This document shows, piece by piece, positions 53,866 through 64,000 of a stretch of 64,000 nt of DNA. The translations under genes and the position numbers were made by a program. The DNA comes from Lithobates sylvaticus (Eukaryota; Chordata; Amphibia; Anura; Ranidae). The stretch is taken from positions 368,357,902 through 368,421,901 of the forward strand of contig CM053028.1 of NCBI GenBank assembly GCA_028564925.1, written 5' to 3'. The notes beneath the pieces were generated by a model that had not been told where the DNA came from, made no database searches, and saw only the letters and a list, made by a program, of their open reading frames with translations. Positions within the stretch are counted from its first letter, which is position 1. Each line of letters begins with the position of its first letter.

Positions 53866-54745
53866 GGGGGTCTCAGGTAAGGAGAGACCCAGGCCAGGGC
53901 CTTCCCCTTTAACAAGGAAATTACAAAAGTCACTTTGGTAGACAAAGGGCTAAAAGGGTTGTTGCAGAAATTAAAATGGCAAACATTTAAAAAAACCTCT
54001 GCAGTCCTTAGTCTCACCACCAAACTTTTCAGGCAAGGGAAGTTTGGGTGGCACAGTAGAGGCAGGGTTGGATTGGAGCAGGTGTAGGAGATGGAGTCTG
54101 GACTGGTGTAGAGGGACCAGGCAACTAAGATTTAAGCATAGCACAAAGTTCCTCTAACACGGCGTCCAGAGAAGAAAGATGGTGTTCATGAGCTCCAATC
54201 AATTGTCCTTGACACAAAATTGTCTTAACAATCTCAGCAGGGTCCACTGCCATTGTGGCCCATTTTTAATGTAAGATACCTGTGGTAGGTAGTGTCCAAA
54301 GTGGAGCTTGTATGCTGAGGATTCAGACGAAAACGTAGTCAGGGAGGTCAAGTCGGCAACAGATCAGGCAAAGCAGTACAAAATCGAAATCCAAAGAATG
54401 GTCAGGCAGGCGGAGGTCATACACGAGCTGGCGGCAAAGTACCAAATCCGCAGGCTGGAGAATGGTCAAGAATTCAGGCAGAGGTTCAATATACAGTAGT
54501 CAAAATCACAGAGCCATCAATACACTCAGGAAGCCCAAACAAGCGGGCACTGAGTAACAAGAAGTGCTGCTATTTATGGGCTGCTTGATAGTACATTGTC
54601 CGCAGCTGGCAGCAGGTGTGGCTAGTGAGTTCAAGGCAATGCATCAAGCTGGGAGAACATGGCAATAACTCCAGAGCTCCTCTGTGGCACAACAGGTAAG
54701 ACTGCAGCTGTGGGACCAGGAACAAAGACACCCAGGTAGGTGACA
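53866..54745 (-). mobile_element. Ty3/Gypsy LTR retrotransposon fossil (LTR plus start of gag)
   Basis: Minus strand: an LTR of about 476 bp (54270-54745, TGT...ACA boundaries), then the leader and the beginning of a gag-like region to about 53866, including a segment resembling VTFVISLLKGKALAW of vertebrate Gypsy gag proteins. Broken and incomplete: the rest of the element and the second LTR are absent. Moderately old. Its left limit is the cassette repeat, and its right limit abuts a Tc1. Confidence 0.65.
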
Positions 54746-54910
54746 GGGAGACTTCGGATTTGTTTTTGCAAAAGTTGTTTTTCCTTTGTAAGAAAAGGCA
54801 TTCCGTCTTGCCACTCTACCCCATAGCCCAGACATATGAAGAATATGGGAGATTGTAGTCACTTATGCCACACAGCCAGTACTTGCCAGATATTCCTGCA
54901 GCTCCTTTAA

Positions 54911-55843
54911 AGTGGTTGTAAACTCTCCCCCACAACTTTATTCAATGTAAATCAGCATAAAAAACCCTAATGAACACTGCTTGTAGATATCTCCTTACTT
55001 GCTTAGTATTGTTGTAATCCTTTTTGTTCTTTAGAATGACGTCACTGAGCATGCCCAGATCTCCCCTGATTTACGGCACACTCTGTGTACTTGTCTATCT
55101 ATTATCAGGACTTCCTACGGCACACAACACTGAAATCCCAGGAGACTGAGAGCTTCCTCCTACACCCCATGTGACCATGTGACATCACATGCAGTGTAAA
55201 CCAGGGCATAGGACAGCATTACTACAGTCTTATCAGCTGAAGCTGATAAGCCTGAAACAGGCAAACACTAGATAAATCTGCACAAGTAAATACTATGAAA
55301 TAAAACAAGTCCGCTATGAACAGGGAAGCAGGGTTGACATAGAAATGTTGGATTGAGAAGGAGGCTTGGTTAACAGTACAGGACGTGCTCAATGTAAGGG
55401 TGGAAATACACTCCACTGTGGACTCAGAAAACAATACTTAAGATGGCGCTGCCTAGCCCCTGGAAACAAGTTTCTTTAAACAGTAAGGCCCCTTTCACAC
55501 TTATACGACTTGTCCCATAATTTGGGACTGCAAAGCAGCATGACAAGTTGTTACCCATGATTTCCAATGACAGCCATTCATATTAGTACGACTTCAAGTC
55601 GTTCCGACTTCAAAGTAGTCCCTGCACTACTTTGGTCCGATTTTGATGCCACTTACACAGGCATTCCTTGAAATTGCGGCTGCGAATCGCGGTAATATCG
55701 TGCAACTTTGTAGTCTCACAAGTGTGAAAGGGGCCTAAGTAATATGCGATTTGGGCTGGATTACAGTGGCTATAGTTTGATAATTACTTATTATAATGGA
55801 CTAAATGAAAAGAAGCATCAGAGTGGGAGAGTTTACTTCCTCT
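54911..55843. mobile_element. TTAA-target MITE nested in Tc1
   Basis: TTAA (54907-54910) AGTGGTTGTAAACTCTCCC at left; GGGAGAGTTTACTTCCTCT TTAA (55844-55847) at right. The TTAA duplication is confirmed by the continuity of the host transposase gene. Confidence 0.9.
55486..55735. mobile_element. MITE nested in the TTAA MITE
   Basis: AGGCCCCTTTCACACTTATACG at left; the right end is its inverse (AGTGTGAAAGGGGCC). TA on both sides. The interior has AAGTCGTTCCGACTTC, shared with 18836-19275. Confidence 0.88.
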
Positions 55844-56477
55844 TTAATGTTGCTCTAGGCCTCTTGGCAGCCTCCCTGACCAGTTTTCTTCTCGCCTTTT
55901 CATCCATTTTGGAGAGACGTCTAGTTCTTGGTAATGTCACTGTTGTGCCATTTTTTCTCCACATGATGACTGTCTTCACTGTGTTCCATGGTATATTTAT
56001 TGCCTTGGACATTCTTTTGTACCCTTCTCCTGACTGATACCTTTTAACAATGAGATCCCTCTGAAGCTTTGGAAGCTCTCTGCAGGCCATGGCTTTTGCT
56101 GTAGGATGCGACTAAGAAATTGTCAGGAAAGACCTACTAGAACAGCTGAACTTTATTTGGGGTTAATCAGAGGCACTTTAAGTGATGGCAGGTGTGTACT
56201 GACTCCTATTTAATATGAATTTGAATGTGATGGCTTAATTCTGAACACAGTTACATCCCCAGTTATAAGAGGGTGTGCACACTTATGCAACCACATTATT
56301 TTAGTTTATTATTTTTTTGCCCCCCCTAAAAGATTTCAGTTTGTTTTACAATTGAGCACAGTTTATAGGTCACATTAAAAGGTGGAAAGAGTTCTGCAAT
56401 GATTTGTCTCATTTTTTTAAAATTACAGAAACCTGACATTTTAACAGGGGTGTGTAGAATTTTTATATCTACTGTAT

Positions 56478-57098
56478 GTCCTAATTAGTAAGACTTCTCA
56501 CTACATTCTGATGGCAAAACAGCAAGAAAATCTCAATAAACATCATCAAATAGTTCAAACCATTTTCATTCTAAACACTCTACTAATAAAAATGATTGTA
56601 TTGCTACAGTATCTGCGTCCCTGTTAGAGATATTCTCTTCATTTTTTTTTTCAATGACACAAAAGCAGTAGAGGGAAATCTCCCCATGGGGATACAGATA
56701 GTGATAAAAACCTGCTAGAAATTTACCATATGACATTTATATTAAAGCTAAAAAATGTTTTGGCTGGAGCTCTACTTTAACATTTAAATAAAATAAATAT
56801 TACATGATATATATAAAACTACAGGATTAAGTAGAAAAATATACCATGCAAATTTTGGGTGGACTTCTGTTGGATTATGAAGAATTCCAAAAGATTTCTT
56901 AACCAGTTCAATTTAGAAGAAAAACAAGTACAATATTTAAAAAAAAAAAAAAAATTCAGAATGGCAACAATAATAAATGCTGTGAAGTAGATTTTGCAAA
57001 GGGTAGCATAGCCACATCTAAAGTAAATGTCTTTATACTATACTCTAAAAATAAGATTTTAGGCCATGCCCGGCTAACGCATTTCACCCCATTTGAGC
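56478..57098. other. No gene recognised
   Basis: AT-rich. GGAGCTCTACTTTAA at 56765-56779 looks like a solitary right end of a TTAA MITE. Otherwise nothing. Confidence 0.4.
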
Positions 57099-57102
57099 TT
57101 AA

Positions 57103-57654
57103 AGGAGAAGTATGGCCAAAGCTTTTTTAGCCATACCTCTTCTATGGATCCCAATTCATTCTGCACTCCTGTGACCCGTTTTCAGCTAGCAGCCCACTAA
57201 CATCACGCAGCTGGTCCAGGATCGGGGAAGATCATGACCATATGGTCAAGATCCACCCAGATGCTTGGACCGGCATCTGGCTCAGCCTCTCAGTGATTCA
57301 TTGAGAGCCTGAGCCAGTTCCTCCCTCCCCCACCACAACCTAGCGATCCAGTGAACACGGGAGGGGAGAGAAGAGAGCCGCTGACTGACAGTCATGGCTC
57401 CATGGTCCGAGCGGAGGGGGAAAACTGAGCGATCAGCGGTGTTTGTACACATACTTATGTTTAAATTTTGCAAAGCTCTTACAACTGGGTTTAGTTTAAA
57501 GCCTCCCCTTTTTTTTTACTATGTATTTTATATTAAACCTGACAAAATAATGGAATTTAAAAAAAATAATAAAATAAATAAAAAATAAAAATAGAATAAT
57601 AATAATAATTAAATGATGTTGAATATGTTTTCAATGATAGGTCATAGTTCTACT
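57103..57654. mobile_element. TTAA-target MITE (Kolobok/T2-like)
   Basis: TTAA (57099-57102) AGGAGAAGTATGGCC; right GGTCATAGTTCTACT TTAA (57655-57658). A duplicated end word (TTCTACTTTAA) follows at 57661-57671. The right third is AT-rich with AATAAT runs. Confidence 0.75.
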
Positions 57655-57671
57655 TTAAAATTCTACTTTAA

Positions 57672-58912
57672 GCAAATAAAAAAAAAAATAAAAAATAAAA
57701 AAGTGCTCTATCTGGTATAAAAGATACTAGCCCAGGCAAATGAATTCTGCCCAATCTAAGGCTGATGGGCTATAAATATGTAGATTTCCCACCATGCTGA
57801 TCCAAACAACCTTCAATGAAGAGTCCCTAAAAAAAGATGAAAAACAGGCCACCCTTTGAAGCAGCACCCAAGGGCTGTCTAAGATCTTTTGCTCTAATGA
57901 GGAATTGTGGTCATTTTAAAAAGTAATTTACTACACACACATAAACCTTTTTTTTTTTTTTTTTAGGGAAAAACCCAACGTTAAAAAAAAAAAACAAATT
58001 GGTCTTCTGGGTTCCTGTGTGTTCAGGTCTCCTTTTCTTGTAAGAAAATCTAACAATGGTTAAATCTTGTCAAGCAAAAGTTCCCATGTTTTTATATTGT
58101 GACAAAGCTACAAATTAAGGATTCTCACTCACTCAATCACTCACTTAAATTAGTAACTGGGGTGTGTGAGTAAAAGAAACTTTCATTGGCTATTCCCATT
58201 CTGTCATTGTTACTTGGTTTATTCATTCAAAAGAAAACAAAAAAATTTGACTGGCACCAATTTGATTAAATTACAGCAGTACTGAATATCTTAAAGGACT
58301 AGTTCACTTAAAATGTATATTTAGAAGTGGGTGAGAATGCAACTTGGCCACCTGAATACCAACAACCAAGATCCTAGAACACGCAACATATCCATCATTA
58401 TAATCCTAACTCCTCTGGTCTATAATAGTGGGGCAATCACTGAATACTACTACTATTGAGTAGGATGTAAGCAGCCCTCAAATTTTAGTTGTTGTTAATA
58501 TTCATTTCTGTGACTTAATTCTTTATAAAACATTTAAGTGTCATTTCATGAGATCATTTATGAGGGTGTGTTTAGGGGTGGGATTAGGGGTGAGCATGTT
58601 AGGGGTTTGGTGGGGCAAATGGTGGTGAGTAACCCTTAAGGCCTGGCTAGTAGCTCAGGACTTGAAATTTTGAGCCCTGATGTAAGTAATATGTTTTCTT
58701 TAGCACTTCCCATAGATTCAATATATTATTTTTATATGAAAAAACATTTGCTCCTTTCTAGCTCTAAAGAATAGTTGTAAAAAATATTTTTGAGTATTAC
58801 CTGAAGATAGTAAAGCTAAGTATTTGGGAATATTAATTTTCTACTATTATATAAAATAACATTTAGGTAACGGCGTATTTAATTAATTCATTTCCCTTTA
58901 ACTCAAACTAGG
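57672..58912. other. No gene recognised
   Basis: AT-rich unique sequence with homopolymers (T run at 57949-57964). No frames or repeat ends of note. Confidence 0.45.
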
Positions 58913-58914
58913 TA

Positions 58915-59500
58915 CCGTATATACTCGAGTATAAGCCGAGTTTTTCCAGCACATTTTTTTTGTGCTGAAAATGCCCCCCTCGGCTTATACTCGAGTCAAG
59001 CACAGAGAATGAAATTTTCCGACTCGATTTTGGGGCCCCATATCTCGGGGACACTTAGTGATAGTAACACCATCATTCGGACATGTTGTAGTGCTAGTTC
59101 CACTTGGTTTGCATACCAAATTTGGGGTTTCTAGCATCATGTGACCCCGAGATACGGGACCCTAAAATCGGTCAACTGTGTCCATCTGCAGCAATGTCAT
59201 TTCAGGACCCTTTGGGTCCAGAGACCCCAATTTTTGGCTGCAGCTAGGGGGCATTTAGGAACCCTCAACTACCAAGTTTGAAGTTTGGGGGACCTATGGC
59301 TGCAAATAGGCACAGTGAGGCATGCAAATGGCCACAGTGAGGTTGCAAATGGGCATTGTTGACCCTATTTTCCACTTACAGTAGCTGCGCATTTCTCACC
59401 CTAGGCTTATACTCGAGTCAATAAGTTTTCCCAGTTTTTTTGTGGTAAAATTAGGTGCCTCAGCTTATATTCGGGTTGGCTTATACTCGAGTATATACGG
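58915..59500. mobile_element. MITE, TATACTCGAGTATAAGCC family
   Basis: CCGTATATACTCGAGTATAA at left; TTATACTCGAGTATATACGG at right, nearly perfect inverse, flanked by TA (58913-58914 and 59501-59502). Further copies of CTTATACTCGAGTC lie just inside both ends (58983 and 59405). The termini themselves contain the palindrome TATACTCGAGTATA. Non-coding, 586 bp. Confidence 0.85.
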
Positions 59501-59658
59501 TAATTTAAAGCCAAATTAGGAACATTGTACAAATAGCTTACCCATTGTTCAAAAAAGTTAGGCATTTTTAGAAAACTGGATAAAAGAAAAGTAAAAAACA
59601 GTGGAGTTATTCCTCTTAAAGACCAATAAGGTCACATGCCTTAGTCTTTGAAATAAAA

Positions 59659-59890
59659 GGGTTGCTTTACTAAAGGCAAATAGACTTTTCACTTTGCAAG
59701 GGAATTGTCCCCAGAGCGTAGTGAATAAGGTGAAGTTCTGCTGGCTTCAATCATCCAATCATGTTCAAAGTGCTGTTTTTCTTTTAATTTTCCATGTACA
59801 TGATTTCCCCACATTCTCTAAGCTTTGTGGAAAGTGTACATGCAAAGTACAACTTCACTTGCAGCCTATTTTCCTTTAGTAAATCAACCC
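59659..59890. mobile_element. MITE, TTGATTTA family
   Basis: GGGTTGCTTTACTAAAGGC at left; CCTTTAGTAAATCAACCC at right. The interior includes TCAATCATCCAATCATG. Relative of 19748-19992. Confidence 0.65.
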
Positions 59891-61315
59891 CAAATGAGGT
59901 CAGAGATCTTAATGGTCAGTATATGCAACAGCTCTACTATTCTTTTTATTTTGTTCAATGTTTAATAAAAAGAAGGTAAGCAATAAATCTTAAATTATTT
60001 AAGGATTCGGCAACTAGGTTATAGATCTAGGGCAGCAGATAATAAAGAATCAAATAGAAGCAAGTAAACAAGATACAAAGAAAAAAAAGATGTTTCCTCT
60101 ACCTGAACAGTTGGCTGTATCTTTATTTTTCTGCAATTACTACATAGTATGAGAGAGCTAGTTCCCACAGCACCCCCTACTGTCTACATTTCAAACTGTC
60201 AGTCAAACTCAAAGTTTAAAATAAAGTAAATAATAACAAAAAATCTGTTTAAATGTTTGCATATAGTCTAGTGGTATGTATACTGTATTTACAGTGTGTA
60301 AAGCAGAATTGATTTTAATTGTGCCTAAACCCAGAGTATGAGCTATATGAAGTCTGAATAAATAAATTGGGTAAACCTGCCATGTCTAAAAACCCCATTG
60401 AAGACTCGCTATTTGGAAGTTTGTTTTTTAGGTCACAGATGGCCAGAACAGTTTCCACAATGACAGCTAAGGGCAGTACAGGCCCATCAGAAGATGGATT
60501 CTACTGTAAGAAGAAAAAAAAAATTGTATGCCTTGATTCGACTCTGTGCTTCAATCTTCCTGGTATCTCACAGGATAGCCGGACTAAAAGGAATAGATTT
60601 TCTACTTGCAGATACAGAAACCGGGTGTGGGAAGAGAGTGTTGTGAATGCAGTGTAAAAGAGAAGAGCAACAACAGAAACTGCATGCAGGCATTATAAGC
60701 TGGACTGCATCGTTTTTCAACTGATGACTTTGCTTTACAAGTTGCAACCTTATCCCATTCTCAGTTGGCCTTAGTATTTGCTCAGAAGTGCAGTTTAAAT
60801 CCATTGTCAGTGGGTCATATTTGCTACCCTTTTGGAAAGTTGCAGGTCTCACATTTTAAACAAAAAAAGGCTGTTATGACAATCATAAAGAAAAGATTTA
60901 GCTATTATACATACATTGGTTATCTAATAAAATTAAATATATACTACATATAATACACGAGGCACTGTATAATCATTTACATCACTGATGGACTAGCATA
61001 TCAATTCCTACTATTTTTAATAGAGGATAAGATAACCTGTGTGGTCAGTTGGGAATTTACTTTTTCAATGATTGATGGATATTGGGTAATGGGTAAATAA
61101 CCTAAATACTTGAATGTAAATGTATTATTACAAAATTGATGTGATATGTAATTTACATAATTCACCTAGCAAAGAAAAGACACAAATAAAATACAAATAG
61201 TTCAAAACAGTTGTGGTGATCTGGTAATGAGCAACTGATCAACTGTAATGCACTGGCATGTGTTATACCACCTATCAATATGGTTGAAATCAGTGTCCTA
61301 CTGAATGCTTCAGCC
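59891..61315. other. No gene recognised
   Basis: Includes a 96-codon plus frame at 60367-60657 (MGKPAMSKNPIEDSLFG) with no recognisable domain; I cannot call it a gene. The rest is AT-rich unique DNA. Confidence 0.4.
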
Positions 61316-61317
61316 TA

Positions 61318-61720
61318 AGGCCCCTTTCACACTGGGGCGGGAGCCGCGGTGACGGTAAAGCAGCGCTATATTTAGCGCTGCTTTACCGTTGTTTTAGCCG
61401 CGGTATTCGGCCACTCGCGGGGGTAAAAAAGACCCCCCGCAGAGTGCCGCCGTAGCGGTGCTTTGCGGCGGTATTGCTGCGGTATTACCGTGGTGTCCCA
61501 TTCAAATCAATGGGAAGGAGCGGTATAGGAGCGGTGAATATACCGCTCCAAAGATGCTGCTAGCAGGACTTTTTTGACCGTCCTGCTAGCGCACCGCTCC
61601 AGTGTGAAAGCCCGCCGGCTTTCACACTGGAGTTAAAGGGGCCGGATTTTTTCAGGCGGTGTACAGGCGCTATTTTTAGCGCTGTACCGCCTGAAAAACG
61701 CCCCAGTGTGAAAGGGGTCT
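61318..61720. mobile_element. MITE, GGCCCCTTTCACACT family, GC-rich
   Basis: AGGCCCCTTTCACACTGGGGCG at left; the inverse CGCCCCAGTGTGAAAGGGG at right. TA at 61316-61317 and 61721-61722. Several internal inverted words (AAGCAGCGCTATATTTAGCG and its mirror at 61665-61690) make it strongly fold-back. Confidence 0.85.
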
Positions 61721-61722
61721 TA

Positions 61723-62190
61723 GTGATGTCCATTTAACAAGCTTCAGTCATGGCTACCCAAAAACTTGCCCCACCTCCAACAATTCACCCATTTCTCAGG
61801 CCTCCTCTTTTGGGCATAATACACTTGATGATACAATGTCTAGTTTAGGTCTGTTATATTCAGTTAAAGAATTTGAAGATAACATTGTTTCAAATGAACT
61901 TGCTTAGACAAAAACAGATATTTTAGATGTTATGATATGGAGAGATGATTATTTAATAAAATATTATAGGGCGACCAGCATTCTAAGATCATTAAGGTGC
62001 ATTTTAAAAAAAAGTCTCAAACATTTTATTTGTTGCTACTGTTCCTCGGGTGAGAAAGTACATGTATTGCTTCACCCCCTCTTCCTAGGTTGTGTTATCG
62101 CTGAGATAGCAAGGTCGACAGCGTACCCCCCTCCCTCACCACTGTCCAGCTAGAGTGCTCTTCTCAGGAACCAGGCACTTCCATGAGAAA
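61723..62190. other. No gene recognised
   Basis: AT-rich spacer leading into the L2 fragment; nothing recognised. Confidence 0.4.
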
Positions 62191-62194
62191 AGAG

Positions 62195-63094
62195 CCATTA
62201 CTAGATATTCCCACGTGCCCCTTCCCCTGACTTCTCAGTCAAGATCAATGGCACATCTATCAGTCCGTCCCCACATGCCAGGGTGCTAGGGGTAATCCTA
62301 GACTCTGAACTGTCCTTTCGGACCCACATACAATCCCTGTCCAAATCATGCCGCCTTAGCCTCCGCAACATTTCCAGAATACGCCCCTTTTTAACAAATG
62401 ACACCACCAAGCTTCTAACTCACTCCCTGGTTATCTCTCGCCTCGACTACTGCAATTCCCTCCTCATTGGACTACCTTTACATAGACTATCCCCCTTTCA
62501 GTCCATAATGAATGCTGCTGCAAGACTTATCCACCTTACCAACCATTCAGCGTCCGCCACCCCTCTCTGCCAATCCCTCCACTGGCTCCCACTCACCCAA
62601 CGAATAAAATTCAAAGTACTAACAATAGTTTACAAAGCCATCCATAGCTCTGCCCCCAGCTACATCACTAACCTAGTACCAAAATACCAACCAAGCCGCT
62701 CTCTTCGGTCCTCCCAAGATCTCCTGCTCTCTAGCTCCCTTGTCACCTCCTCCCATGCTCGCCTCCAGGATTTCTCCAGAGTTTCTCCCATCCTTTGGAA
62801 CGCTCTACCCCAATCTGTCCGACTGTCCCCTAATCTATCCATCTTTAGACGATCCCTGAAAACCTTTCTCTTTAAAGAAGCCTATCCTGCTTCTAACTAA
62901 CACTGTCTTACTTTTTCCATCAACTCATCCCCCACAGCTATTACCTCTTGTATCAATTGACCCTTTCTTTTTAGATTGTAAGCTCTAGCGAGCAGGGCCC
63001 TCTGATTCCTCTTGTACCAAATTGTTATGTAATTGTAATGTCTGCCTTTATTTTGTTAAGCGCTGCGCAAACTGTTGGCGCTATATAAATCCTG

Positions 63095-63128
<34 letters not shown>
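62195..63128 (+). mobile_element. L2-type LINE 3' end
   Basis: The C-terminal part of the L2 reverse transcriptase, then a 3' UTR with TTTTTAGATTGTAAGCTC, GCGAGCAGGGCCCTC and GCGCTATATAAATCC, then an (AAT)n tail at 63098-63128. The 5' truncation and microsatellite tail are normal for L2. The coding part is unbroken over 205 codons, so it is fairly young. Confidence 0.88.
62283..62900 (+). CDS. L2 reverse transcriptase C-terminus (partial)
   Basis: An open frame of 205 codons: LGVILDSELSFRTHIQSLSK, LDYCNSLLIGLP, MNAAARLIHLTNH, LHWLPLTQRIKFKVLTIVYK, FSRVSPILWNALP, SLKTFLFKEAY. This is the thumb and connection region downstream of the RT active site in L2/CR1-clade LINEs. The apparent start is arbitrary (GTG); upstream coding (KINGTSISPSPHA) lies in the preceding sequence with a frame change. 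Not a host gene. Confidence 0.9.
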   Translation: MLGVILDSELSFRTHIQSLSKSCRLSLRNISRIRPFLTNDTTKLLTHSLVISRLDYCNSLLIGLPLHRLSPFQSIMNAAARLIHLTNHSASATPLCQSLHWLPLTQRIKFKVLTIVYKAIHSSAPSYITNLVPKYQPSRSLRSSQDLLLSSSLVTSSHARLQDFSRVSPILWNALPQSVRLSPNLSIFRRSLKTFLFKEAYPASN

Positions 63129-64000
63129 TTCAGGGGAAGAGCGTGCATCTATTTACTATTCCACTCCCTCTGCCTTTTAATAGATTGTCAGTATTCAGGC
63201 GGCCAGGTTGCAAAACATTATTGGTTGGTAAGATGCACATGACCAGGTAGGACAGCATTTCCATGGTGCAGCCCACCACCCCTTCACAACCAATGACAGT
63301 ATGTGGTCCAGTCTCCTACATCAAAGCAGCCACCCATGTCCTAATTATTAATAAAAAGCCAACTAGCTGACACGACCCTCCCCCAGGTGCACTTGCTGTG
63401 CAGGGAGCAGTAGAACCTATGCCAAATGTTAGTAACACCCTTAAACTGGGCGGCAATCAGTGGAGGAGCAGAGAGGCTGGAAAGTAAGGAATATATAGGA
63501 AATTTTCTTCACATTTCAATACTGTTTCATTAGAGAGGCTAATACAGGTAGCTAGACATACATGTATGAATCTGTTATTCATTTTGTAATGGTCAACTGT
63601 TGCTAACTACAGAAAATCAATCTGAAACCACCCTGTAAAATTTAAAGATAAATACTTACCTTTCCAGTAGGTAGTGTCTTAAAATTTTTGTATTACTGAT
63701 CTTCATCTCCACTGCTAGGTGTATCGAATGCCTGGTCCCCGCTAGACATTTTTGGTTCTTCCTGTTGGCTCCTACATTCTTACAGCACATGGCAGGGGAC
63801 AAGATATTCAACACAATCAGAAGTGGCTTATATCAGTAGTGGCCATAAATATACAATACAGCCTACAATAAAGTTTCAAAACACTGCCTGCCTGAAAGGT
63901 AATCATCTTTTTTTCTTTTCCAGGGTGGTTTTTGTTTGAAAGATTTGCTTCAAAACAATTACTCCTGTGTGTGAATATACACCAGACATGATACAAATAT
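63129..64000. other. No gene recognised
   Basis: Unique-looking. CTTACCTTTCCAG at 63655-63667 and TTTTCCAGGGTGG near 63918 recall the interior of the TTAA MITE at 39.3 kb, but no termini are visible. Confidence 0.4.

Larger units (their letters stand above)
54770..56090 (-). pseudogene. Tc1 transposase N-terminal half, split
   Basis: MACRELPKLQRDLIVKRYQS opens 81 codons through the first helix-turn-helix (INIPWNTVKTVIMWRKNGT) and LVREAAKRPRATLK to the MITE at 55847. Past the MITE the text continues KELQEYLASTGC, then TTISHILHMSGLWGRVARR, as in intact transposases. Joining across one TTAA restores this order, so the MITE entered after the Tc1 did. No catalytic domain remains. Confidence 0.85.
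54770..56475 (-). mobile_element. Tc1/mariner fragment carrying a MITE that carries a MITE
   Basis: The right end (56475, minus strand) reads CAGTAGATATAAAAATTC after TA. Transposase coding runs on the minus strand in two blocks, 56090-55848 and 54906-54770, separated by a 933-bp TTAA MITE. The C-terminal half and other end are missing. A different Tc1 subfamily from the 44.6- and 46.8-kb copies. Confidence 0.85.

Noticed and set aside
60367-60657. 96-codon frame as a possible host exon
   Set aside because: No recognisable domain, composition or splice context that I can support.
62283-62900. 205-codon frame as a host gene
   Set aside because: Clear L2 reverse-transcriptase C-terminus with L2 3' UTR and AAT tail.

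Overview
The window reads as vertebrate, most likely anuran, non-coding DNA. I found no convincing host exon, tRNA or rRNA. By the coordinates listed here, about two thirds of the 64 kb is recognisable mobile DNA. The mix (L1, L2 and CR1 LINEs, several Tc1 copies, a BED-finger hAT, many TTAA- and TA-flanked MITEs, one Ty3/Gypsy remnant) fits a large frog genome. The ranid guess rests on the style of the MITEs and is inference.

Layout. 1-2.8 kb: a retroelement-like insertion (549-2477) splitting an older repeat. 2.8-7.8 kb: a young L1 with an uninterrupted 1184-codon ORF2 frame, a 5' inversion and 17-bp target duplications. 7.8-23 kb: mostly unique DNA with scattered MITEs, a lone L1 5' end (10.5 kb) and an old L2 (18.3 kb). 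23-25.8 kb: two Tc1 elements, one holding a nested MITE. 28.6-29.1 kb: a hAT MITE with a perfect 8-bp duplication. 29.1-37.9 kb: one ancient minus-strand L1, still readable in order (ORF1, endonuclease, RT, C-terminus, 3' UTR), broken by at least six later insertions. 41.3-46.5 kb: a degraded hAT with BED-finger and catalytic-domain remnants, a minisatellite inside its gene, and a nearly whole Tc1 in its AT microsatellite. 46.8-48.3 kb: another Tc1. 48.4-50.7 kb: a TTAA MITE carrying a second 1.9-kb TTAA element. 50.9-56.5 kb: CR1, a hAT derivative containing a giant palindrome, a Gypsy fossil, and a Tc1 with a MITE within a MITE. 57-64 kb: several MITEs and an L2 3' end.

No genes work together as an operon or pathway. 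The functional logic is transposon layering, and nested insertions give a relative chronology. The most unusual structures are two large palindromes (29.76-30.56 kb and 52.26-53.14 kb). Each has GC-box, CRE-like and TATA-like motifs arranged divergently about its centre and AATAAA near the end of each arm, so each looks like a two-way mini transcription unit.
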